A DNA stretch of 64,000 bases. Origin: Otatea glauca. Taxonomy: Eukaryota > Streptophyta > Magnoliopsida > Poales > Poaceae. Below the pieces are notes generated by a model that saw only the letters and a list, made by a program, of their open reading frames with translations, had not been told where the DNA came from and ran no database searches. The translations under genes and the position numbers were made by a program. Below are positions 12,513 to 24,310 of the stretch, piece after piece. Position 1 is the stretch's first letter; the number at the start of each line of letters is the position of its first letter. The stretch is from assembly GCA_036346275.1 (NCBI GenBank), contig CM070719.1:18641185-18705184 (forward strand), given 5' to 3'.

Positions 12513-13667
12513 CAACCTCCAGGATTCGAGAACCCCAAGTTTCCGAGTCATGTATACAAGCTTTCCAAAGCTCTGTATGGACTCAAGCAGGCTCCCAAAG
12601 CATGGTATGAGAGGCTCAAGTCTTATCTTCTCAGCCATGACTTTAAAATAGGCATAGTAGACAAAACTCTATTCATCCGACACCATGAGTCTCATTTTCT
12701 TCTTGTCCAGATTTATGTGGACGATATCATTTTTGGTGGCTCGTCTCATTCTCTTGTCTCTCAGTTTTCTGATGTGATGAGTACAGAGTTTGAGATGAGT
12801 ATGATGGGTGAGTTGAGCTACTTTCTTGGCTTCCAAATCAAGCAGACTCGGGAGGGTACTTTCTTGCATCAAGGCAAGTATACCCGTGACCTCCTGAGGC
12901 ACTTCGATATGTCTGATGGAAAGCCAGTAATGACTCCTATGGCCACCACTGCTGTCCTCGAGCCCGATGAGGATGGTGAGCCTGCTAATCAAAAGAAGTT
13001 TCGGAGCATGATCGGCTCCCTCTTGTACCTCACTGCTTCGAGGCTGGACATACATTTCGCTGTGTGTCTGTGCGCTCGATTTCAAGCTTCTCCTCGCGCC
13101 TCTCACCGCCAGGCGGTCAAGCGCATCTTCAGGTACCTTCGTGCTACCACTGATTATGGTATTTGGTACTCTTCTTCTTCTTGTCTATCCCTTAGAGCCT
13201 TTTCCGATGCCGACTTTGCTGGCTGTAGGATAGATAGGAAGAGCACTTCTGGCACTTGCCAATTCATTGGCACTTCCCTTGTTTCTTGGTCATCTAGGAA
13301 GCAGTCTGGGGTTGCTCAGTCCACCGCTGAGGCCGAGTATGTTGCTGCAGCCAGTTGTTGTAGCCAGGTTTTGTGGATGAGATCGACCTTGCGGGACTTT
13401 GGGTTAGAGATAGAGAGTGTGCCACTTTTCTATGACAACACTTCTGCTATTTGCATTGCTAAAAACCCAGTGCAACATTCTCGGACCAAGCACATTGATA
13501 TTAGATATCACTTCCTTAGAGACCATGTGGAGAAGGGAGATATCACGCTTCAGTTCATAGAGAGTGACCTTCAGTTAGCCGATATTTTTACCAAGCCTTT
13601 GGATAGCTCCAGATTTGTTTCCTTGAGGAGTGAGCTTGGAGTCGTGAGCCCTTACGGCCTTTCGTGA
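12513..13667 (+). pseudogene. pol: Copia-D reverse transcriptase C-terminal half and RNase H
   Basis: An open frame of about 385 residues is clearly Copia pol. KALYGLKQAPKAWYERL is the conserved RT signature, QIYVDDIIFGG contains the catalytic YVDD, and FLGFQIKQTREGTFLHQGKY follows. RNase H has FSDADFAGC, KSTSG, STAEAEYVAAA and FYDNTSAI, giving the acidic active-site pattern. The frame ends with ADIFTKPLDSSRF and YGLS before TGA. The N-terminal half of RT and all of integrase, protease and gag are cut off by LTR B1, and an apparent ATG inside the LTR end is not the true start. The enzyme would copy element RNA to DNA in the particle. The frame has no stops, so Copia-D was young when B1 landed. 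Confidence 0.92.
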
Positions 13668-15511
13668 GGGGGAGCTGGTTTGTATATTATGTACTATATA
13701 TTTTCTTCCAGCTTTTCTTTTCTGTGTGTTTCTTCTGGGTGTCTTTGGGCTTATTTTCTTGAGTTGAGTTCACTCACTTAGACTTCTGGCATGCCTTGCA
13801 TGGTCCTCTTATCTTGTGCTTTAGGTTGCTATCATGCGTGATTAGCTGTTCTCTCTTCTCTCTAGGTTGAGTTCCCTCACAGTCTTATAAGTCTAGTAGG
13901 TTTTGGGGCCTCCTGGGTAGATAGGGTCTGTGTGCACTCCTTAGTTGGGATCTAGAGTCAGCTTCCCTATGTCAGTCTCTGGTGAAGATGAGAGCGAGTC
14001 TGAGCCGTAGTAAGTCTTTTCTATCTTATCTATGCTCAATAGCCATCCAGTTTTGAAGTTTTCTCTACTTCCTCTCTTCATTCTGTATTTTTGGTTTCGA
14101 CTGAGTTCATTTGGGTCTTTCTTGAACTTAATTCTGCTAATAACTCAACTTGAACTAAATTTGTGCTTAAATTGACTGATATGCTGAGGGGGAGTTTTGG
14201 AATCTGTTCATGCATTGCATATAGACTGCATTTCCTTTTTAATGAGCTTTGTCTATTATGCAATTGATTTCTTCTTCATGCTATACACCATGTTGCATCA
14301 TATGGAGGAAATCACTAGCTCAGATATGTCCAAGTTCATTTAACTTGCTAAGCTTTAAAATGAAAAAGTTTTAAATGAAAAACTTGATGAGACTTGTTGC
14401 TTTTACTTGAAGGTTTCTTCTCTAGAGGTTTGTGCCATAATTTGAGAAATTTTGGAGTTCTCTAGAGTCCCTATAGCAACTTGGGTGAAACTAGTTTGAT
14501 CCATGCTAGAGTCCTTCAATTGCTCATGAATCATTGTGCTAAAAATGAAAATTAAACAAAATTGACTCTTCTTGTGCACATACAACTCAACACCTTGCAT
14601 TCACAAGACCGCTTCCCATTGCACTTGGGATGAACTTGGAATACATCGTGTTTGACCTAGATCATCCTCTTAAGAGTTCATCTTGAGATGGTCGCATACG
14701 GCTTGAGTCAATTGGTTGTCAAAACAAAATGCAAATAATTTAAAAACAAAGAAATATGTGGGTAAAGAATGCAAATAATGTCAAACATTTACACCCCGCT
14801 ATGTCTTGTATGATGATAAATCAAAATTTGCATTAATTGATAAATGAGCCCGAAGGACCTTGTATGCTCTTCTAGATTCCCCAAAGTGTTGAGTAGGTTG
14901 AACTCTAGGTTTTCCTTTTGCTCCTTAGAGTGGCTATTCTTCTATTTTTGAAGCTAAAGCTAAGTGTTGCACTTGTCAAATCTTGATAAAAATGAAATAT
15001 TCAAATCTAAGCTTGTATTTGCACTTGGACATGTCTTAGACTAGTCTAATCTAAAAATTGACTAGCTTGGTGTCATATCTTGTCATTGCGATCAATTGGA
15101 TAATCTTCAAAGCTCCCTTAGGTTGCATTTCATGCATACATAAAAAGAAGGAGAAAATTCCATTTTGATGCCTATATTGCCAAAAGGGGGAGAAAATGTA
15201 GAAAAAACATCATTAAAAAAATGTAGAAAATGTGAAAGCTTGTTGGTTCTTACGATCTTTGTAAATCTTTGCTATTTCTTATGGATCATAATCACATTTG
15301 GCACTTATGATTGGTTTTTAGAGCTTTTGTGGAAAACTTGCTCTTTTCATTGTCTTGCTCTTAATTCTTTCTGCCAACTTGGTCATGATTTTATACCTTT
15401 CTCTCTGGTCCAAGTTTGGCTTTGCAATCAAATTGCTTTCTTCTTCTCTCATTCAAACTCAAATTTATGCCTTTTGATGTGGTTTGTCAATATACTCATC
15501 AAGGGGGAGAT
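13668..15511 (+). other. Copia-D 3' noncoding region and polypurine tract
   Basis: A 1.8-kb region without coding sequence, nearly collinear with 8380-10234 of Copia-A. Purine runs occur near 13666, 14186, 15185 and 15501. The last, AAGGGGGAGA, directly precedes the LTR. Confidence 0.8.
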
Positions 15512-15632
15512 TGAAGGACCATGTGGAGGTCCATCCATATTTGTGATGAGTATTTGACTTTATTTGAGCAAGGTGTGCTCAAGTTTGAGTTTGATTTGGA
15601 TTGATTTTCAACCTAGAGCAATTTGAGTGGCT

Positions 15633-15985
15633 GGTTGGAGACCAGTCGTCCGACCTCGAGTGGTCGGGGCTGTGGTTGAGTCGGAGACCAGTCGTCTGAC
15701 CCCGAGTGGTCAGGTCTTTGGTTGGTCGGAGACCAGTCGTCCGACTCCGAGTGGTTGAGTCGGAGACCAGTCGTCCGACTCCGAGTGGTTGAGTCGGAGA
15801 CCAGTCGTCTGACCCCGAGTGGTCAGGTCTTTGGTTGAGTCGGAGACCAGTCGTTCGACTCCGAGTGGTTGGTTGGAGACCAGTCGTCCGACCCCGAGTG
15901 GTCTGGGCTTTGGCTGGTCGGAGACCAGTGATCAAACCTCGAGTGGTCGGGTTGGAGACCAGTGGTCAGACCACGTGTGGTCGGG
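15633..15985 (+). repeat. Nine-copy array in LTR-D U3
   Basis: Nine degenerate units contain GGAGACCAGTCGTCCGAC, then CCGAGTGGT, with spacers of varying length between them. The unit is partly self-complementary (GTCG with CGAC, ACCA with TGGT). The Copia-A LTR lacks the array at this place. It creates a repetitive open frame on each strand that is not a gene. Confidence 0.85.
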
Positions 15986-17182
15986 TTTTGCTGGTCAGAG
16001 TAATGTATTTCTTTCTGTTGAGATGGATATGTGTTGTTGGACATTGCTATGTGATGTGGTTTCCTTGTCTATGATGGTTGCAGGACTTTGGAGCTAGGTC
16101 ATGGTGAGGCGAAGGGGATCAGGACTAGGCCGAGAGCCGAGGTCCGGATGATCAAGGTGTCGCCAAAGATGACCGAGGCTGTGGAGTAGCTGCAAGCCGA
16201 GAAGACAAAGGAATGAATGAGATGTTAACTTGGAGCTGCTCTGATCTAGGAGGACCGTTGGATCGCGGTCAGGAAGATAGAGTAGCGGGTCAAGTTAGTG
16301 TGAGTTGAAAAGCATGCAAAACCCGTTGTGTTGTTGGGTTTCGGGTGAGCCCATGCATAGCTTTGTGAGTGGGTAAAATCTCAGCCCTTGATGGAGTGCT
16401 CTAGGGTTTAGAGGCTCATCCAAGGGTGGTAGGTGTTCCAAGCATGCTATAAAATAGACAGGGAGAGGGGTGTCTCTCTGTGGGGGTGTGTGAAGAGCAT
16501 GTGAGGAAAGTGTGCGTGAGTAGGTGAGATTGCTCTGGAGGCCTCTGTGCTCCTAAAGCTTTGCCCACTTTGTAGTGAGGCTTTGTAAACCTACCCTCTG
16601 GAAATGAAAGACTGCTTTCCCCATCTTTGAGTTCACTTTCCTCATTTACATTATGTTTTAAATTCAACATTTAATTTCATGCACTTTACCTTCTGTATGG
16701 TTGGATTTTCTTCCTCTCCTTCTAAGTGCTTTTGGATTTTATGCCAAGGATGAAAGATTGCTGGATTAATCTTCTATAGATCGTATCCCAATCATGTAGG
16801 CAATATACAACCTCTTCTATTCAGTTTTGCAAGAAACCAATTTTTGTGCCTAGTAGATGAAAGTGCTTTCAGATCGTGTTTCTATTTGTTTGAAGGGTTG
16901 TTTCTTTGTGTACTTACTTGCTACGATTTGTGGAGAGTCATCCAAGGATATTCTGACCATCAACTCCCACCAGCAAGTTAGGGGTGAGATCTGTGTTCGT
17001 GACTCTGTGTTTGGTGTTGCATTTGTTAACCTGAAAAGGGACGGAACCTTGGAATCAATTCCTTCAATTGATGTTTGAAATAGGTTCCTGACATCCTTAG
17101 TGAGGTGCACACCAATTTTCACTGTTTTTGGATCAGCCGATCAAAAGTTACATCGATTTCTGTTTTTAAGTTTGTGCTGATT

Positions 17183-17385
17183 GTACTGTTCACCCGAACA
17201 CTATTCACCCCGAGTACTGCTCATCCGACCTCTTCAAGGTCGGGAGTACTGTTCATCCGATCTCTGTAGGTCGGGAGTATCGCTTCATCCGAACAAGATC
17301 GGTCGGTGTATCTTTTCATCTCGAGCAATCGCTCATCCGACCGAGCTACCGACCGATCAGCTTTTACTGTTCACCCGACCTTAAC
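17183..17385 (+). repeat. Degenerate repeat array near the LTR-D end
   Basis: Repeated blocks contain ACTGTTCATCCGACC and GGTCGGGAGTA, again partly complementary to each other (CCGACC with GGTCGG). About seven copies are recognisable. It lies downstream of the TATA box, so it would be present in RNA. Confidence 0.7.
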
Positions 17386-17535
17386 TGGTAGGTGCCTCTG
17401 TTCATGCAATTGCCTGATCGATGGTTCAGTTCCTTCTTTCTGGTCTTTTGGTGGTTTGAATTCTAGGGGGAAAGTTTATTCGAATTATTTTTGGGGATCA
17501 TTCACCCCCCCTCTGATCGCCATTTCGATCTTTCA

Positions 17536-17617
17536 CCTCCTCTTTTTACGTTTGGATTAGATCTGTACCGTTAGATCTATAGATGTACGGCTTAGATTAG
17601 ATCTAGAGTTTTACGTT
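17536..17617 (+). mobile_element. Type-B Gypsy LTR copy B3, left visible piece
   Basis: GTTAGATCTA, ACGGCTTAGATTAGATCTAG and flanking words match 39635-39680 of solo LTR C. It is bounded on the left by Copia-D and on the right by element E, and resumes at 20360 after the ACGTT duplication. Confidence 0.75.
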
Positions 17618-18141
17618 TGTCGACTTTTGTAGTTGGCAATAAATTTATGGGGTAAGCGCTAGATCTCAAACTCGAAGGTCACACAAGACAAGGGGTTTAG
17701 ACAGGTTCACGCTCTCGCGGAGGAGATAATACCCTAATCCAGTGTGCTGGGATTATGCAGATCTCTTGGATCTAAGATTACTCAAAGCGCAATATGCTCT
17801 GGGCGATATGAGGTGTGCTATGCTCTATGGCTTGATTGCTCTATGCTTGGATGATCGGGTCCTTATGTTGTTGCCCGCTCTCTCCCTTATATAGCGGGGG
17901 TGGGGCGGCTTACAGAGTCCTGATCGGTTTGGAGATTCCGATCGGTTAATAGGATAGAGTTTACATCTTTATCTACCCTATTAACGACTCGGATTACAAC
18001 CGTATCTATCATATCTAAATATAATTTCAACTTCCTTTAGGATATGTCCCCTTGCGCACGGTAGCGGGGCCTGACGCGGGGAGTATCTTCCGGCCTCCTC
18101 TTGGGCTCATCATGAGTGTACTCGGGTTCTTATATTCCACA
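17618..18141 (-). repeat. Element E 3' LTR
   Basis: 524 bases, TGTCGACTTTTG to ATATTCCACA in plus orientation. It differs from the other LTR by scattered substitutions and lacks an 18-base segment near TACAAGATTCTAGTCGG. Confidence 0.88.
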
Positions 18142-18951
18142 AGAGCCTCGAGTCCTTTGCGATCGAGTTGCCGCCTTCCTGGTTGCAGCCCAACTGAATC
18201 ATGCTTCACGCCGAGTGCTTCCAGTTCTTGATGCAGCTCCCCGACTAGTTTTCCTTTCCAGTCGAGTGCCCTGTTGTAGGCAAAGAGATCGTGAAGGACT
18301 CAATAGAGCTCCACGCGTTAAACTTTCCGAGTGGTTCCTAGCCCCATTATTGGAATTCAGCAATGGCTCATCTTGGGACATACTATATCCCAAACGATAT
18401 ACTGTAAGTCAAAACGCTTTTCCGCTCAAGGCAAAATTCAGCGCCACTCCTTTAAATTCATTCGTCAAGGTTGTTGATGTCGCCGTTGAAGCGTTGGCTC
18501 ACACACGCCTTATCCAAATTTAGTAGCCCGAAATCATGTATGTGCGTAACTTAGGCAATGTAAAAACAATTCACTTTCGGATGTGATGTCCGATCGGTGT
18601 ATATATAATTTTAGAGTTTTTACTCCTTTTCCTTATTGATTTTGAATTCATCCGAGTGGTTTGACTCTTTTGTTTAAGCACTCGCCTGACTAGTCTATCC
18701 CCGAGCGTTGGGAGTCGGCTCATGGCTCTTTTTCCCAGGCACGTGTTTTGGGTGACTAAAGTTCGCCGTTCATGGGGTCAGAGCTTCACAACTCAGAGTT
18801 ATCGCACTCGGATTCACTTGCAATCGTTAAGCAAAAGAAGAAAAATATAACTCAAAAAAAGATGTGCGCATGCGCACACTATTAGGTGTAGCCCCGACTT
18901 CATCGCTTAGTTGTGGGTCAACTAAGTAGCAAGTCGAGAAAGTCAACAATT

Positions 18952-19593
18952 TTATTTATAATGACATAATTGAGTAAAAAGCGACTTAGCTGCTTTATGC
19001 TCCATATGTTGCTGACGATCATGCCATCTTTGCTCGTGGAGCAGGTGTAGGCTTGTAGATGAGCTGTAGGTGGAGCTCAGGGCGTAGGCGTGGCTCGTGG
19101 CCGTGCCGAATGTGGCGCTCGGGGCGCAGGCGTAGGCTCGTGGCCGTGCCGAAGGTGGCGCTCGGGGCGCAGACGTGGCTCGTGGCCCGTGGGAGCGCGA
19201 GTGCGCTTCACCTACCGGTTTTTCCTGATTTTGCTGAATTGCGGCCGCCGTCACCATGGCCTTGATCTGGGCCATGATCGAGGCCGTCGGGCTATCTGAT
19301 GCAATCATCGGGTCCAGTTTGTCGAGAAGCGTCTTGGAGGCGACGACGTTCTGCATTGGCGTGTGGAAGACAGCTTGATCTCCCAACCTGGATTGCAGGA
19401 TGTCCTCACGGACATTACGACCGCGAGATCGAAGCGATCGCACCTGCACCTCCTTACCCTTACGAAGACGATCTTCCCCCGCAGCTTCTTGTTCTTCTTG
19501 TTGGCGTCGGAGATCGGTCTTCTGCTCTTCTATCGTGAAGACGCCACGGAGATCGCAGCAATTCCTCGCGACACCGACTGGTTTGCCGGCCAA
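18952..19593 (-). pseudogene. Element E gag-like remnant
   Basis: A 213-residue frame near the 5' LTR of the minus-strand element. An N-terminal charged helix with RRQQEEQEAAGEDRLRKGKE is followed by VFHTPMQNVVASKTLLDKL, which resembles the leader of Tat-lineage plant Gypsy gag proteins, then by low-complexity Ala/Pro/Ser sequence. No zinc knuckle follows. I infer a truncated gag; the family assignment is from memory of such leaders and is uncertain. Confidence 0.45.
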
Positions 19594-19791
19594 GTCAAAG
19601 TGACATACCTGAAATTAGTCGGCCTGATCTTTCCCAGATTGGATCTGGTTCAAGTCTAGGCGGACAAGTTCTCCGCGCGTATCTGCGACGAAGTCCAGGC
19701 TCCCGATGCGGAAAGCCTGGCCGGAGATGAAGGTGGTGGTGATTCCGCCGATCGCTGCCATCGAGTCTGTAGGAAAAGATTATAGCGCTTC

Positions 19792-19810
19792 CCCTACCTG
19801 ACGCACCAAC
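19792..19810 (-). other. Primer-binding-like site of element E
   Basis: Reads TTGGTGCGTCAGGTAGGGG on the minus strand directly after the right LTR, similar to leader sequences of many plant Gypsy elements. The priming tRNA cannot be named with confidence. Confidence 0.5.
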
Positions 19811-20354
19811 TGTCGACTTTTGTAGTCGGCAATAAATTTATAGGGTAGGCGCTAGATCTCAAACTCGAAGGTCACACAAGATAAGGGGTTTAGATAGGTT
19901 CAGGCTCTCGCGGAGGAGATAATACCCTAATCCTGTATGCTGGGATTATGCAGATCTCTTAGATCTAAGATTGCTCAAAGCACAATATGCTCTGAGCGAT
20001 ATGAGATGTGCTATGCTCTATGGCTTGATTGCTCTATGCTTGGATGATCGGGTCCTTATGTTGTTGCCCGCCTTCTCCCTTATATAGCGGGGTTGGGGTG
20101 GCTTACAGAGTCCTGATCGGTTTGGAGATTCCGATCGGTTACAAGATTCTAGTCGGTTAATAGGATAGAGTTTACATCTTTATCTACCCTATTAACGACT
20201 CGGATTACAACCATATCTATCATATCTAAATATAAGTTCAACTTCCTTTAGGATATGTCCCCTTGCGCACGGCAGCGGGGCCTGACGCGGGGAGTATCTT
20301 CTGGGCCTCCCTCTTGGGCCTGTTATGAGGGTACCCGGGTTCTTATATTCCACA
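19811..20354 (-). repeat. Element E 5' LTR
   Basis: 544 bases with the same termini as the partner LTR. TTATATAG at 20080-20087 is a TATA box read on the minus strand. Confidence 0.88.
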
Positions 20355-22866
20355 ACGTTGGTTGTGGTTTGGACCGTTGGATTGTTTTTAACTCTAGAGA
20401 TTGAACCATGTCGCCTTGTGCACAGTAAACAGCTCCGTAAGCCTACGCCGTTGGATCGGATCTGAACGGTTGAGTTTAGATCTGGATTTGCCATAAGGAT
20501 CCGCGCCGTTCAAATTTGAATGAGCAGCGGTGATTGCGCCGCACCCTTGCCGAATTGCGTGCAGCCGCGTGTCCGCGTTGACTGAAGTGTGACCGAGTTT
20601 CGACCGTCGATTTCCGCTGACCGTCGCGATTGCGCCGCGTGTCGCTGCCTAGCCGAGGCGTCGCCAGGCGTGCGCGGGATCTGGCCGTTGGATTCGAGCG
20701 CACTGTCAGATGCGTGCTGCGTGGCAGCACAGAAATCGAGGAGCCATCGAGCCGAGCGTGGGCGTGAGATCTGTCCGCCCCGGGTGCTGTTTTGTGGACC
20801 GAGTCCATCGTGGACCAGAGCCGAGCCGTGGACCGGGTCCATGGACCGGAGTGACGTGGCAGCACCAGAGAGTGCCACGTGTCCCCTGACATCATGCTGA
20901 CACAATAAATCGGGTTTTCAGTTGAAAAATATTTATGTTAATTCGGTTTATTATTTTTAATATATTTGCAAACTTTGAAAGGCTATAAATTTTGCATTTG
21001 AAGTCCGATTGGGGTGATTCCAGTCTCTAAAAATTTGCAAAATTTAGATCTTTTTAATGGTGGACTTTATTTGAATTTCTGAGGTCATTTAGTCTACTGT
21101 TTTGGGTATTTGTTGCATATGTTATTTTTACGCATAGATGCAAATTTGCCGGAAAGCTTCGAAGAAGAATTCGTCGCACAAGAACAAGCTTCGGACCACG
21201 ACCAGCAATACTTTGAAGGCAAGTGATGCTTTGACCATTTTGATCCCATCTTCTTTTAATTATATATTTTTCTTTTAAAATTATGCATGCTAAATTAATT
21301 AAAAATGTATTTAAATGAATTTGGGTAATTTAGCTAATAAACCCATATTTTTGATGTCACCTTGAAATTATTACTTGTATGCCCTAAAATCATTGTCACC
21401 CTAGGTTGCTTGTGCTAGTTGGATGATAATATTGTGCCAACACGGGAGGCTAGACCGTGATTAGACGCTTAGCCCTGCAACGAGTCTTGCATGATCTTTT
21501 GGAAATGCAGCAATATTGACTAATGAAATACTGAATGTATTATGAAAAAGTAGTGTGATGATGCTACATGATGAAATTGAAGTACGGAGACCTGTGTGAT
21601 TCCGTACCGATGTTGAGTTATTGCTGGCATGTGTTGCACAATAATCAGCCGGGTGGGAAATGATTTAGACTGGGGCAAGTGGCAAGAGGCTGTGTGCCAG
21701 GTGGGCCTGTGTGGTAATGGGTTAATGAGAGTTGTGAGTCTGTGTGCCACATTGGGCTATGTGCCACTATTGAGTGATGGAAGTCTTGCCTTGGTTAGCT
21801 AAGGACTTCACCTTACAAGTCTTTGAACTGAGTCACCCGTACAACCACATGTCTGGTATGGGACAGACCTTGTTGATTAGGGTTATGATATCTTTCCTCT
21901 GATACCTCGGGGTGACAGTACACGGGGGTGTATCTGTGTGGGGGAGCGTACCTGTGCTGCAGCTTGGTGCCCATCCAACGGTGTTGGCCTGTCCTATACT
22001 TCGGCTCTGTGTGAGGGAAGTGATAGCAAAGACAATACCGGAGAGGTTCATTGGTTAAGGAAGAGGTTCCTGAAAGGCTTCGTTACGGACAATCACCTGT
22101 GTGGTGAGCGGCTGTACCTTGTGGGTAAAGTGTACAACCTCTGCAGAGTGTCAAAACTATTCGAATAGCCGTGCTCTCGGTATTGAGCATTGCTTGGGGA
22201 TTACAGTCAATGGGTAGATTTTCAAAAATAAAATGTGAAGAGGGTGGCTGTGTGCCAGTGCTAAGAATGAACTGTTTAAGGTTGTATTCCGAGAATCTTT
22301 GAAGAAAAACTGTTTGAAGAACTTAGCATTATATATAACTGTTTCACTACTTTCAATCTAAATAAGATGCTAGTTTAAAAATGTTGTTTGATGCAAAAGA
22401 ACCAAGTAAGCCAATTCTTCGGAATAAGCCTTGCATGTAGTAATAGCACCGCATTCTGTGCATTACTTGCTGAGTGCCTTGAGTGCTCACCCCTCCTTGC
22501 CTATCAACCCCAATATCAGTGGAGGAGTCTATGCCGGCCTGTGAGGAGGAGTACATTGAAGATCCGGACAATTAGGGGGCAAGCCCAGTCGGTTGCCTGT
22601 GGCAAGATGAAGGCTTCCATGAAGTTTATTTGCTTTCCGCTGTTATCTTTGAATTACTCTGATAATGTAAGCCCTGCGTGGCTGATCTTATGTAAGGAGA
22701 CCGTAAGGTCATACAACTCAGTTTATATAAATGTTTGCACTATTTATTACGGTATCGTTGTGAATGTCTGTGATGTTTAACTCTGTAAAGACTGTGTGCG
22801 CTAGCGTGATCCTGGATTAGCACAGAGTACACAGAGGGTCCAGATTCTCAGAATCGGGTCCTGACA
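20355..22866 (+). mobile_element. Type-B Gypsy LTR copy B3, right piece
   Basis: It is collinear with 39700-42256 of solo LTR C, from CGTTGGATTG through the GC-rich block, the exon-like cassette and the terminal ATCGGGTCCTGACA. CCAAT (22867-22871) should be the target duplication, with the partner outside the window. Confidence 0.85.
21138..21218 (+). other. Exon-like cassette in LTR B3 (81 bases, phase 1-1)
   Basis: TTTTTACGCATAG precedes it and GAAG followed by GCAAGTG ends it. With one borrowed G the frame is open: DANLPE, then SFEEEF, an acidic Gln-rich run, then QQYFE with one G left over. After the donor the same frame gives FDHFDP following a stop. Confidence 0.5.
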
Positions 22867-23695
22867 CCAATGAAACGGAGATATATGTCAAGGCCACTCA
22901 TGTGATATGATTAAGGAAGTGCATGGCCATGCCGTGATTGAGGAGTCAATCACAACTTATTAATATATCATGGGTACGAGAGATGGATTGAATCATCAAA
23001 TGATGACATGCTTCTCGCCTTGAGTTCAATCTTCATATACTTGGCAAAGGGATTATTACATGAGTACTTTTGATATATTCTGTCCGATATGATCATAGTA
23101 TGTTTGGGTGTTGGCATGCTTTGCAAGGAGCCGCTACCACCTATTGGATTGAAAAGGAGTTTTTTGAATCCATATCCAAACGTACGTGAACCTGCAGGGT
23201 CACACACTTAATGGCTGGGACGCATTAATTTTGATTGGATCCGTAATTAATGGACCTCGTGGGCTTAGCACACTTATGGGCCCTGGTTTAGGGTTTCATC
23301 TCGTGGCTATATAAGGAGTGGAGGAGGGTGGGCGCAATGTGTGCTTTCCACGGTTTAGAAGTGTTTCACCCGAAACCCGAGCCTCCTCCTCTCGCTGCCC
23401 CTGCCGAGCGACCAGGTGCTTGCACACCGACGCACGACGTTCCAACCCCGGACGTGTGGACTACTGCGGTGACGCTGCTGCGACTGCGGCGTGGGAGGAC
23501 GATCCACAGCGAGGTGAGGACGATCCACTCCATTGACACAACGACTGCGGCATGGACGATCCACTACATCAACGTGTGAAGGATTCCGCAACTACGCGTC
23601 TAGTGGTAATCTAATCTATGATCCCCTTCTTGCGAGTAGCTTTCTGGTTATGTGGTAGATTTTTTTTTTGTTAGCGTAGCATACCGCGTTTCTCT
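22867..23695 (+). mobile_element. Copia LTR-like relic hosting LTR B3
   Basis: Phrases such as GAACCTGCAGGGTCACACAC, TATATAAGGAGTGGAGG and, near 23600, GTGGTAATCTAATCTATGATC recall LTRs of common grass Copia elements. TATATAA is at 23308-23314. The ends are not sharp. I see no LTR partner and no target duplication, so the family call rests on resemblance only. Confidence 0.4.
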
Positions 23696-24307
23696 TCAAA
23701 CCATACCCCTCCTTGACGGCGACGAAATCCCCTGTCCTCCCTCCTCGACAATGATGGAATCCTCCCAATACCACCTCCACGGCAACGGCGTCCTCCACCC
23801 TGATGACTCATGGAATCCACAAGCTTGAGATCTAATTTAGCAGCCACGACAATGTTGACCCCTAGATGGCTAGATCTATTAGTAGGGAGGTGGTCGCGTT
23901 GGTAGCGAGCGGCGAGCGTGGAGGTGGCAGCACGGGCGGTGAGCGTGCAGGTGGAGACATGGATAGCGATATTGATCTCTAGATCTATGTGCGGTGAGGC
24001 AAGGCATGCGCGATGGCGAGGACAATACCTCGACAATGACCTTCTCCCCCATCACCCCTCCTCGACAATGGCCTCCTCCACCGCCCCTACCTCCACACTG
24101 CTGTTGATGTTTGCGCCTTGGTGATGGGCTAACTGTGATAATGGCCATGGATCTGGAGGCCATTCTAAGTGGCTAAAGATTTGGAGCCTACCAGCCATCT
24201 TAGGTGACGAGCTAGAGTCCTGGATGTAGACTCCTCGCTCCACGCTCTGGCTACACTGACTCATTCAACTTGCCCATGTTGTGGTTGATCGTCTGACATG
24301 GGCTGAC
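23696..24307. other. Unassigned intergenic or degraded TE sequence
   Basis: Moderately GC-rich with CTCC and CCTC runs and two overlapping minus-strand open frames (about 23671-24163) that resemble no family I know. I see no repeat structure here. Confidence 0.3.
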
Positions 24308-24310
24308 TTA

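Larger units (their letters stand above)
12513..17535 (+). mobile_element. Copia-D, 3' part of a SIRE/Maximus-type element
   Basis: It contains the C-terminal part of pol, a long 3' noncoding region, a polypurine tract (15501-15510) and a 3' LTR. The 5' part lies beyond LTR B1, outside the window. It is inserted in type-B LTR copy B3, since B-type sequence resumes at 17536. CCTCC (17536-17540) is the likely right-hand duplication. Confidence 0.85.
15512..17535 (+). repeat. Copia-D 3' LTR
   Basis: It begins TGAAGGACC and ends GATCTTTCA, so the terminal inverted repeat is imperfect, unlike Copia-A. Its start, middle and C-rich end match the Copia-A LTR, but it contains two private repeat arrays (15633-15985 and 17183-17385). 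TATAAAAT near 16448 is the likely TATA box. Confidence 0.88.
17618..20354 (-). mobile_element. Element E, small non-autonomous Gypsy element
   Basis: Two LTRs flank 1.7 kb of internal DNA, and a perfect ACGTT duplication (17613-17617, 20355-20359) bounds the whole. Orientation is minus: the LTRs read CTATATAAGG on the minus strand, a primer-binding-like TTGGTGCGTCAGGTAGGGG follows the right LTR on that strand, and the only long coherent frame is on it. No RT or integrase is present. Confidence 0.88.

Noticed and set aside
15579..15935. Open frame encoding a repetitive peptide
   Set aside because: It is a by-product of the nine-unit array in the Copia-D LTR; spacer lengths are not multiples of three throughout.
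15633..15985. CRISPR-like array
   Set aside because: Units are degenerate, spacers are themselves related, and the context is a plant LTR.
23616..24163. Minus-strand open frames as a host gene
   Set aside because: Overlapping short frames with biased composition and no domain; no promoter or splice structure visible.
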